Source of the DNA: Polychytrium aggregatum
Taxonomy: Eukaryota; Chytridiomycota; Chytridiomycetes; Polychytriales
NCBI RefSeq assembly: GCF_025602895.1
Contig: NW_026516314.1
Coordinates: 87,543-151,542, forward strand
Reading direction: 5' to 3'
DNA: 64,000 nucleotides
Shown: positions 1 through 9,900 of the stretch, piece by piece
Layout: every line of letters begins with the position of its first letter
How positions within the stretch are numbered: the stretch's first letter is position 1
The notes under the pieces: generated by a model
Database searches by the model: none
Seen by the model: the letters and a program-made list of their open reading frames with translations, nothing else
Told to the model about the DNA's origin: nothing
Translations under genes and position numbers: made by a program

Positions 1-2518
1 TGTCCTGGGCAGCCCGATGCGTCCACACTTCTCGCCAGGCCGGACTCTGGGGCCAGCAGCAACAGGACGCCATATCACCTGGCACGGGGCTATCCGAGCT
101 TGGTATGTTGGCGTGACGGTATATCGACGCTGCTTCCCAATAGTCAGAACTGTATGATTTTCAAGGCTGACGTGCCTTTGGTCGTGATCATGATCAGATG
201 CCAATCCGGAGGCCGAGATCCGCTATCGTGTGCTCGATATCTTCCAGGGTAAGCAGATGAATTGAGTGCGCTAGTTAGCATCGATCATAGGCGCTGTGTA
301 ATTCTGTTGGTAGAGTTCCGAATGGAGGCAACTTTGCTCAAAGCGAAACTACTGCGCTCGTGTCTGGTTCGGTATCAAATATGCAGACGGCAAGCTCGAC
401 AAGATCAAATACGAAGAGATGGATGGGCTGCTCTATGTCAGCAGCGGCACGGCATATGCCTTGTTGGATGCGCTGATCTTTCCTCTGTCGCAAGGTACGC
501 CGTGAATCGGTGGACATTTCCCATATCGCGAGCCATCAAACTGTTATGTCGTTGACTCGCTGCCAGTGTTCCGATCGCTGACTCATGGCGCTTTGACGAC
601 TAATCCGTGGCTCACTCGCTGGCCCACTTGTCACTGGTGACGCATTTGTCACGCTTGTTGCATCGCTCCACGCTTGCATCCAGATATGGGATATTCTGAG
701 GTCTTTTTGGCCTCGTATCGCTTCTTCATGTCTCCTCGGACGCTACTCAACTCGCTTGTCGAATGGTACAACGTTGACCTCGACGAGGACGCAAGCTCGT
801 CGCAGCACCAGTTCCTGAAAAAAAATCGCCGTCAAATCCAGGGACGAGTCGCCAAGATCCTGCTTCACTGGATCAAGAAGTTCTGGCACGATTTCACCAC
901 CTCCAAGATCCTTCTGAGGGAGCTGACGATCCTTGTCGACCAGATCTCGCAGACATCCTTTGGAGATGGACAGAAGATCACACAGGCGATTCGCGAGCAG
1001 GTGCGTGCCCATACTGACCGTGACACACACATACTGGTTGGCGCATGCTATGAAGCACATAGCGAGCAGGTTTTATGCAGGCCTGTGTGCGATAGTCGGG
1101 CTCGCTGCGACCGATGAGGCTTCATATTTACTGATTACGTATCGATTACATGCACTGCTGTGCCCGCGGGCGCCGATCTCCACAGAGATTGGCTTGGTTC
1201 ACGGCGCAGTATATCGCCCCCTTTCCGATGAAGCCCAGCGGCCCATCCAGCGGGAACATGCCCCTGATCAGCGATTCCCAGAGCGCGCGGCAGTACATTG
1301 CCAACCTGGAGCCTGAAGACCTGGCCCTGAACCTCACTACCATCGAGCGCTTCTACTTTGGCCAAGTGACGCCGTCAGCCTATCTCCACGTACTTCACCG
1401 ACCTGTTCCGCAAGCTGGCGCGGGATTGGATCCATCGCTCCGGGTCCTGGTGGATTATATCACCTGGTTCAGCTCCGTCTCGACGCTTGTGTCCAACTAT
1501 GTGGGTCTCGAAGATGGGTCCAAGAAACGCGGCAAGGCCATCAAAAAGTTTATCAAAACAGCAAAGGTGTGTTCTGTGATAAGGGCCACTTCCTTGGGCA
1601 ATCGATCTGGTCTGTACTCGTCGCTCACCTAGTAGTCCGAACCGCGTATATAATGTCAGGAATGCAAGAAACTCCAAAACTACAACACGATCTTTGCCAT
1701 CATCCATGGCCTCAAGCGCCCGTGGATCGTAAAGCTCTCGGGTGCATGGGAGTCGCTGTCGACCAAGCATCTGGATACCTTCCGGGACCTGGACTCGCTT
1801 ATGGATCCAACGCGTGGATTCCACAACTACTGGCTGGAGCTTGGAAGCGCCAAGGTCCCTCTTGTGCCGTGCTTTGGTAGGTCTCTGGCGAGTTACACTG
1901 TCCACCAGACTGGCTCATTGGTCAACGGTGTCGTACTGGCTGCTGGCTATGCGCTGGCCTTCGAGCGACCATGCGCAAAAGTCCGCGCGTACGTACACTG
2001 GCAGCAATCATGTGTTGTTCCCAAAATGCCCATTGCCCCCCCCCAATACCAGACCTGCACGAGCTGACAGATACTGCGTTCAATACCTGTTTCAAGCGCT
2101 GCATATGCACGAGCTGATCGATGCGTTCGAGGAGCACTTGACCTACGAAGAACCCCAGTCGCCTGCCGCCCCAGTAACACCGTCATCACTCGGAACCCCG
2201 GCCTCATCGATCGCGCCGGACTCGCTGACGGACGACCGCGATTTGATTCGCATCCTGAACTTTAACAAGTTCTATGTCATGTACGAGATCATCACGGACC
2301 TCGAAATTTATCGCAACACAGCCTATCCGAAATTGACGGACTCGGATGTTGCCGGACTGGTGCTGGCATGTGTGCGCGAGCTGTCTGCGGCGGAGGTGTT
2401 TGGACCGGCTGGAGAAGACCCGACGCTGTCGGCCAGCCACAAATCAGCGCTTAAATCAGGCAGCATCAATCTGAAGGAAAAGAAGCGGGAATCGGCGACT
2501 ACAGCATTTCCAAAATGA
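1..2518 (+). CDS. Ras guanine-nucleotide exchange factor (Cdc25/SOS-type), 3' part
   Basis: This is a multi-exon gene that begins before the window. Exons read in order are: about 207-255 (EIRYRVLDIF), about 342-494 (ending ALLDALIFPLSQ), 684-1000 (RasGEF N-terminal domain, EVFLASYRFFMSP), 1210-1566 (start of the catalytic RasGEF domain, LALNLTTIERFYFGQVTPSAYL, ending KKFIKTAK) and 1660 to about 1876 (ECKKLQNYNTIFAIIHGL). A last exon from about 2053 holds the end of the domain and a charged tail. ECKKLQNYNTIFAI matches the conserved ECRxLxNFNxxxAI motif of the family. The protein would load GTP onto Ras-like GTPases at the membrane. The join near 1877/2053 is unsure because two donors are possible and only one keeps the last frame. 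The reading frame stops at 2516-2518, inside the terminal repeat of mobile element A, so the original C-terminus may have been replaced. Confidence 0.85.
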
Positions 2519-2896
2519 AATGGGACACCCCGTTTTTGACCAGGACAGTGTTTTTTTCTGGAATATGAATACACACCCACTCATCGCATTCATGGCCAAG
2601 CACAGCACCATCTTGATATCGAGAAACCACACTTTGTCCGGAGCTGTGCAAGCTGCCATACGCTGTGGGATCGAGACATTAATGCCTCAAGGAACATGAT
2701 TTCGGTATGTCAGTCGATCATCGCCCATGGAGATCGACCGGGTATATTCAAGACTGTGCTCCCGAAACCAACCAAAACCACTCGATTGCCAACCAAGACG
2801 GGAAACAATCTCACGGCCTGCCCGCTGGGGCCTACAGTCAGTCAGCGGGTTTCAGACATCTGAAGCCAGGAAGTGACTGTCCCGTTTCTTTCTGGA
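2512..2896 (+). mobile_element. Fanzor-derived short element, copy A
   Basis: This is a roughly 385-bp element. The left end contains TGAAATGGGACACC (2515-2528). The right end contains GACTGTCCCGTTTC (2875-2888), which inverted reads GAAACGGGACAGTC. Inside, 2612-2862 is an open frame matching the C-terminus of the Fanzor fragment at 45.6-45.8 kb: LDIEKPHFVRSCASCHTLW, then the RuvC-III-like DRDINASRNM with its acidic residue, then a tail ending SQRVSDI and a stop. The first CxxC half of the zinc finger and everything upstream are missing, so it cannot encode a nuclease. It looks like an internally deleted, non-autonomous derivative. It abuts the RasGEF reading frame. Confidence 0.75.
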
Positions 2897-3560
2897 CCGA
2901 CTGTACCAAGTCATGATGGACAACGCCGACCAGCTCTGCAGCCGGAGTTGGACGTCCTGCCCTCCCCCTGTCGAGCCTGTCTCAATACAAAGAGCACTTT
3001 TAGCACGAGCAAAAAACATCCGCCTGAAGCGTTGCGGCAATGCTGCCATCGCCATTCGGGACAATGCGCCGTGTGGGAACCGCTCGCTTTCGTCTTGAGC
3101 GAGATTGGGCTTTGTTGTGTCTTGGTCACGTGGATGCTCTTCGCAGGAAGCGATTTTCTTGCTGGGCGATGTCCATCCACTGCAATCTGCCCTCTGTCGA
3201 GTGCAACGACGCCATGTCCATCAGGTAGGCTCCGCAAGCTCTTTTGTTCATGCATTGGTGGACAGGAATGCTTCTCCGATAAGGCCACTGGCACTGACGA
3301 TGGCAACGCTGGCGCTGCGGATCACCCAGAGACTTCATCGATCACCGGAAAAAGTCGGGCCTATCATGGTGGGTAGATCCGAGCGGATATGCTCATTTGA
3401 TGCTGCAAGAGGGTGGGGCTGCATCGGTCAACATGAGCTCAGTCTGACCAGGTGCTGCTCATGTCGCCGAGGGATTGTTGGACTTGGAAGGGCGCTCGTA
3501 TCGGCCGGTGCTGACCCGGATCGAGCCCGCTGCGGATTATCGAACTGATTCGATTGGAAA
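2897..3560 (+). other. Unassigned stretch between element A and the basic-protein gene
   Basis: Several short frames are open here on both strands (for example 2913-3098 plus and 2911-3306 minus). None shows a recognisable domain, and their splice context is weak. Parts may be upstream exons or introns of the Lys/Ser-rich gene that follows, for example the frame around 3475-3545 (plus) reading LDLEGRSYRPVLTRIEP. I cannot support a specific gene model. Confidence 0.3.
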
Positions 3561-3622
3561 TCTGATTTTGCGCCCTCTCTGCTCTCCCACCCATCGTCTG
3601 CTATGGACGCTCGATCCAAATC

Positions 3623-4418
3623 GGCAGGGACGACTTCAATGCCATCCGAGCCAAGAAGGATGACAGCGACTTCAATGAAGACCAGATGATAAAGGTGAGT
3701 GTTTGGCCGGCGAGGTGATACTGGGCCGCTGGCCTGAATCGTTGGATATCACGATAGATCTCTCTCGTGACACTATCGAGCGGTTTGAACGGCCCTGTTG
3801 CCGGACTGTCGTACTGAGGCTCCTGCCGATCCATAGTATCGAAAGAAACTGGACCAGGAACGGCAGGCCAAGCTGGACTCGCGGGCCAAGGAGAAGAAAG
3901 AAAAGTCCAAGAAGAGCAAGAAGAAGAAGGACAAGGACAGGGACCAGAAGAAGAAAAAATCCAGTAGCAGCAGCAGCACCAAGAAGCGAAAGAAGCACGA
4001 CAGTAGCGACGACTCGAGCGACGACTCGAGCGATGACGAGCGCCGCGAGCGACGGCATGGCAGCTCGGATTCGGACGATGAGCCCCGCAGACGAAAGCAG
4101 CGAGAGGCCGCTGACGACTCGGACGAGCACCAGAGACGCAGAGATGCTGTCGAGTCTGCTGATCGCCGCGATCGTCGAGAGCACAACGACGAGCAGAGCC
4201 ACAGGAGCCCCAGGGACGACGGTGCTGGCACTGAAGCAGGGCGGTCTCGACACAGTCATGATGAGCACCGCCGTCACGACGACCACGACCGTCGTCAACA
4301 TCACGGGCACGACGGACAACATGGCGATCGCCATGACAAAAGCGAACCGTCCAGGCGCGATGACCCGATAGACAAGAGCCACTCGAGCCGAAAGAACTCC
4401 CCGAACGATCGTCAATAG
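3623..4418 (+). CDS. Lys/Ser/Arg/Asp-rich nuclear-type protein, C-terminal exons
   Basis: Two exons are readable. The first ends at 3694 with FNAIRAKKDDSDFNEDQMIK, followed by GTGAGT. The second runs 3837-4418, beginning YRKKLDQERQAKLD. This second exon encodes a long run of Lys/Glu (KEKKEKSKKSKKKKDKDRD), then Ser/Asp blocks (HDSSDDSSDDSSDDERRE) and a His/Arg/Asp-rich tail, and stops at 4416-4418. Such composition is typical of nuclear-speckle, splicing-associated or chromatin proteins, but I recognise no domain and give no name. The 5' end is unresolved: the first exon is open from about 3566, and its acceptor may be the CAG at 3625-3627. The very large minus-strand frames over this exon are its shadows. 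Confidence 0.55.
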
Positions 4419-5144
4419 CAAGCGCGGTCGTATATCTCCAGCCGAGCGACCCCATCTCTGGCGCAGCTGGCGCTCCGGATACGAATGAAGCTGTTGCCAG
4501 TCTGCACACTGGTCCGCTGCTGGCACAGCAGTTTGGTGGTGTTCTGCACCTTGGCCTACCAAGTCTGTGCCAACGGTGCCGACGGACATGGCGCTGCCGA
4601 TTCAAAGCGTGAAGCATCTTCGTGTCGCTGCAGCGACGACAGACCCACAGCCTGGGGCAAGGCCGGATCAGAGTGCACTATCACGCTACTCTCGGTCCCT
4701 GAGAACCCGCACCGTTGTCGCTGGGGTTCGTGCACACTTTCTGGGGCGGGTCAGGCCTCCTCAATATATTGATAATCCATCAGTGGGCATTATCGAATAG
4801 CGGCTTCATGGACTCGTCATCGCATGTGCCAGCTGGCGCAAGGCATCGTCTATGTCGCCATAAGCATCGCTCCGAGGCGCCGCAGTCCGAGTGCTGATCG
4901 CTGTGGCTGTTCACACAAGCACAAGCGGCGGGAGCATGTTTCCAGAAACCCAATGCTCTGCAAACTTCTCAGGATGGTAGAGATGACACTCGAGGGTACC
5001 CAGAGAGCCAGAGACATGGTGACGATGTACCAAGGAGGATTTGTATTGCAACATCCGACCATCACGCAGACAAATGCTCCTTGATTGCAACTCGCAGATT
5101 GTAATGGTGTCGGGGATGCAAGTGGCAGGTTCGCACCGGATGCA
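4419..5144. other. No supported gene
   Basis: Short frames occur on both strands (for example 4485-4772 plus and 4850-5185 minus) without recognisable domains or matching splice sites. This is the 3' flank of the basic-protein gene (plus) and of PSMB6 (minus), so the two genes converge here. Confidence 0.5.
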
Positions 5145-6461
5145 TTAGCCCTCCCAGAAGGTGGGCAGCTGGTTTCCAGGGACAAAAATGCGCTCGACCC
5201 CTCCCTCGGTTATTACCGCCAAGCGAATACAGCCACCGGACGAGCCATCTCTTGACATTGCCAGCGCGATCGCTAGTGCCGTCGGTTGAGCCCAGAAACA
5301 AGCAGAGACGTCATCGGCGATGCATCCGTCGACAATGACGAGGAGTGGGTGTCAGAATCAGATTGTGCTCGCACAGCGGGTATACAGGGGCTCTGCTTCT
5401 GGAATGCGGCTCAAGCCGAGTCCACAGACCATGCGCTCGACACACCAAAGTGCACCGGAAACAGAGGTGCACTGTCTGGCTTATCAAAGCAACTTCGATC
5501 TCGCATATGGGCTTACCGCTCTTGGTGAACTCGATGGCCTCTTCCCGGGTGAAGCCGTCTCGGTAGTGGGCATCGCAGTAGCCATAGATGTAGGTCGAGC
5601 CCGATCCACCAATCGCAAAGGGGCCCTTGTGCAGCGAGCCGCCCAGCGGAATCGAGTAGACGCTTGGCCCGTCATGCTTGTCCCAGCCGCCGACGATGAT
5701 TCCAGCAGAAAGACTGTCCTTGTTTTGATAGACAATGTCCTTGAATAGTCTGGCGGCCGTCTCGACACGAGGGGCCTCGCCGTGCTGGACACTGGGTCAA
5801 TCAAGTCCGAGAGGGGTCGATGAGCTGGGCTGGCTGGCCATTTTTGCACCCACCACCGTTCAGCCTGTGACTCGGCTGATCCTGGCGACCAGCCCAGCGA
5901 GCATAAATATCCGAGCGACGTACGTGTAAATTTGAAGGTAGTAGTGGATGATGTCGGCGATGGCTTGGGTGTCGGCTGCACTTCCACTGCGGCAACAGAA
6001 GATGCGATCGTGGATTGGTGTCAACTTGTCGGTGACTCTGTTTGCTACAAGGCCATGGAATGGGGGATACGGGTGAGTCGGAGCTCTCGGCTGCAGCGAC
6101 GATCGGATCTGCACAGCCCTCGCCCAACGATTCGAAGCCAACGGCTCGGCGCAAGCAGAAAGGACCAGCTCGGTCGATGCCGGTGCGGTGCCTACCGATA
6201 TAGGAGCCCATCGTGGTTCTCGAGTCAGCGCCAACAATGACACCGTCTTTGTACTGGACCGCCATGATGGTGGTCTTGAATAATCGGCACAGGACAGGTT
6301 AGGTCAGCGCGAGCTCGGCGATATCTTTGGGCTGGCGGATCAACAGCCAGGCGATGTGCGCCTGCAAAATGAGCGACTGCTTTGGTTCACGATGCTGAGG
6401 AACACGGGGCGCGGGACACACTTACTCCCAGGTTCATCTCTCCGGGCTTCAAACGCTCCAT
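5145..6461 (-). CDS. PRE3: 20S proteasome subunit beta-1 (caspase-like), PSMB6/PRE3
   Basis: Five exons on the minus strand: 6461-6426, 6274-6196, 6044-5924, 5791-5517 and 5272-5145. They sum to 639 nt, giving 212 aa. Exon 1 encodes the short propeptide [12 protein letters not shown]. The intron falls exactly before the mature N-terminus [12 protein letters not shown], so the autocatalytic cleavage site Gly|Thr and catalytic Thr1 are conserved. Other family motifs are [50 protein letters not shown] and [12 protein letters not shown]. The protein forms the beta ring of the 20S core and cleaves after acidic residues. All splice phases agree, so the model is strong. A minisatellite (6489-6551) lies about 30 bp upstream of the ATG. 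Confidence 0.95.
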
Positions 6462-6488
6462 CTTGATCTCGCTTGCTGGTAGGGTGCG

Positions 6489-6551
6489 GTGTCGGTGTCG
6501 GTGTTGAGCCGGTGTTGAGTCGGTGTTGAGCCGGTGTTGAGTCGGTGTTGA
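6489..6551 (-). repeat. 11-bp minisatellite just upstream of PSMB6
   Basis: About five to six tandem copies of an 11-bp unit, CGGTGTTGAGT/C, end about 30 bp upstream of the PSMB6 start codon, in the 5' UTR or core promoter. Alternate units differ at the last base (T or C), so the repeat probably expanded as a 22-bp dimer. Confidence 0.85.
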
Positions 6552-6654
6552 TGCGCAAGACAGAGGCCGTTCGATGATCAGGCAGCCAGGACGCATCTGG
6601 CCACGTCCGCGAGCGAGCCAGGGTCGCAAACGTGGGTGCACGTGACTCGACCCA

Positions 6655-6740
6655 TGCTGTGGCGCTGCTCCGGCCAGGTGTGGCGATGCGCCCTGTGGTT
6701 GTGGGCAGAGCCAGAGCGCCCTGTGGTTGTGGCAAGGGCA
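6655..6740. repeat. Imperfect tandem duplication
   Basis: GCCCTGTGGTTGTGG followed by a CAGAGC-containing segment occurs twice (about 6690 and 6718) in the region between PSMB6 and the GPCR gene. No gene is visible between 6462 and 6992; the minus-strand frame 6340-6840 only covers the PSMB6 promoter. Confidence 0.6.
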
Positions 6741-6992
6741 GAGCGCCCATCGAAACAGCAAGCATGTTCAATGAGCTACTGAGACCCGATTTCGATTTTA
6801 TTTGAGCAAATGGGGGGCCATGTTCGGTCAACTTTGTCATGTTGAACAGCGCGCCAAAGGAGGTGAAGCTAAGGGTGCTGTGAGATCAGGTCCATTGGCG
6901 AGCCGAGATAGCAAACGGCAGTCTCAGTGTCCAGGACTACAAAGCTCGCTGTGATCGAATACAATGAGCCTCTGGATGGTCTGTACTTGCAA

Positions 6993-9900
6993 TTAGAACT
7001 TGATGAGATCCTTCAAGGACTCGGCAGTGTCCTCGTGCAGCTCAAACAAGTAGCGCTGGGCACCTGTGCCAAGACTCCACATGGCATAGCCTTTTCTGGT
7101 CTTGTGGAGCTTCCGGGTGGATTCGGTCGAAATCGAGGTGACCTGCAGATCGGCGGTCACAGAGGAGCGCGACACATCAAACACCTGGCTGTTTTTGAGT
7201 CGGATGTCGGCCGATGAGCTCCTCGCATCAGGAGGACTCTGTGTACGGATGAGGGACGAGTGTTTTAGTGATGCAGGGACGGAAGGGGCAGCGAATGCAG
7301 CGTGAGCACAACGTGCCAGTCGAGTTCCCAGCGATTCCTCCAAGCGATGCCTTTCCCAGCGATGCTGGATACAGAGATTTCAACAGCGGGAACAACACAG
7401 CACATCTCTTTGGCATCTGTCCGGCCCTCCCGGTGCTGCCTGAATCATACCGTGTGCGTAAACACCAAGGTATTGTTGTCAACGACGTAGAGGTGGCAGT
7501 TGACGAGAACTTCGGTGCGGCCGCCACTGATGGTCTGCTTGTATAGCGTCACCGAGGGCAGGCAAGCCACAGGGCGCAACAGCTCGTCTTTGTACTTGCG
7601 AGCACTTCCGTTACCCCGAGTTCCGGTTTTGAGGGCTGTGGTGGTGCTCATTACTCCAGCCTTGGAATCAGCGGCTTTGACTCCAATGCTGGGATCGACT
7701 CTCAGGAGCGAAACCATGACAAATGGGATCAAGAGCGGCATGGCTGCGATGGCCATGAGGAAGTAGTAGACGAAGAACAAAGAAATGCCCGGTAGCATCA
7801 TCATGAATATCGACAGCAGCAGGTAGACCACCGTCAGATTCCTGCGTATTCAAAATCAGAAGCAAAAATCGTAAGTCGACTCTGGAGATCTTCTTGACTG
7901 CCTTGACTGCCTTGACTGCCTTGACTGCCTTAATGGACTTTGCGGCTTGCGCCAATCGAGACATGCACCGCAGCAAAACCTACACGGCAGACACCAGGAC
8001 AAACTTTGTATCGTATCTGCAGTTTGCAAGCAAATAGCGTGAGAGACAGCATGGTTGCTGTGTGAGCCTCGGTATCCGAATCACGCCAGCATCGGCGTCA
8101 GACTTTCCAAGGATTTCTTACGCATAACATTTGGCATTGCGGGTCTGGAAGGCGAGGACACTGGCCAAAATAAGCCAGGCAAGATTGAAGACCAAGTAGA
8201 GCAGCGACACCATCATTTCTGTCGTCGGGTCCGTTCCCGCACAAGTCACGTAGATGTCGAACTCGGTCTGGTAGATGTGCAGCGCATACGGGACCATACT
8301 GCCAGTCATTTCTCTTCCAACCGAAATAAGCTGGTATTGGAATGGTGTTGTCGGGCACGATTGGAAAAGCAATCAAGCCAGTCAGACGGTGGTGTTCCCT
8401 GGTGCATCTTAGCAAGCCACGCAGTCCTCAACATCAAAGGATTGCCGATACTGCAATATGAGGGGCGAGCACGGTGTGCAACACTGTGTTGAGCTATTAC
8501 CACATCCATTATAAACGTCGCCGAGCAAATAAATACGGGCAGGAGTGTTGGAAGCTTGGTTTCTTTGAGAGTATGTGACTTCGACGTTTGCAGATATCCT
8601 AGCCGCATTTGACATGTAAGTCTGTTGGACCAGGAATGCATCCAAGCAGATCGGGGGGAATATTGGCTTGGAGCTTACGTATAGTCCTCGAGAGAAGACA
8701 CCTGTGCAGAGTTTGGCATATCAGTCAATTGAACTGGTAGATTCTCATCTTTGCGCTGTAGTATGGCGAGAGGCATCTTACCCATGCACGAAGGACATCA
8801 TGAGATTGACCCAGAAGTAATACTCAACGATGCAGTTCCTCCTTGTCGGCACGCCAATCTCGGTAATCACGCAGATCATACACAAGATAATGTAGGCGTT
8901 CGCTGGCGAGCCAGGGATATCACGTCAGAAGCATGGCATCTTCATACAGGGACCGTTTCCATGGGATATGGGCTGGCGGCAAGCCAACTGGCTCACAAGT
9001 AATGCGGCAACTCACCAAAGAACAGATAGAGCAAATTGAAATACTTCATTGTCTCGCTGCTTGTCACGGTGAGGAAGACTGCGTATATGAACAGTGATGC
9101 ACAGGCAACGATGATTATCACGGCGATCGTTGTGAGGGCAGTGGCCCCGCTGCTTCCCCACTGGACGTTGAGGTAGTTGTACGGCGGATAGTCTGTCGGC
9201 AGCTTCAAAAGCGGCGAGGAAGTGTTCGTGACCGACGTCCCAAAGGTCGTCGTGTTCATAAAATAGATCTCGCAGCTTTCAGGCATGAAGTTGTCGACAG
9301 TGACATAAGCTTCGACCGTGTCGGTTATGTTTCCCATATTCAGTGTCTGTACAACATTTAGAAAGTCAGGTTTGTGATTCAGCTGAAACAAACCGCCTTG
9401 TGGTAGGATCTTACCTCGCTGTGGACCGAAAAAGTTCTTGTGGGGCGTTCATAAGTGTCAGTATGATCGTGAAATCTGTCAGCGTACGTTGCAGTGACTC
9501 ACCCAGTAACACGGTTTCCGAACGCTGGGACGTAAATGAAGAGTAAGAACACCGGTGAGTGGTAAGAACATGTGGGGCAAGCCAACATTCCGAAACTCGC
9601 TGTAGAGCGGCTCGACAAGTGTACGCACAGTCATAATCCAGGACTCCGGAGGCGCCACTAAAGGTCAAGTTCAAGAATGATTCTGTGGACAGCTGGCTCG
9701 ACGTCAACGTGTTGTTTGCTATGATGCTGAAGCTGACGCCAGATTTGAGAAGCTTGGAGTTATGAAACCAGGTTCGACCGTACCAGCGTTAGTTGTGAGC
9801 ACATAGCAGCAACAGAACGATAATGAGCTTGCTCGATACACATGCCAGAGACCGGGAGTGTACTCACTCGATCAAACGCCTTAGCGGCTGTCATAACACA

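Noticed and set aside
3601-4617. 338- and 305-aa minus frames
   Set aside because: Antisense to the Lys/Ser/Asp-rich exon; composition is explained by reversed AAG/GAC/AGC codons.
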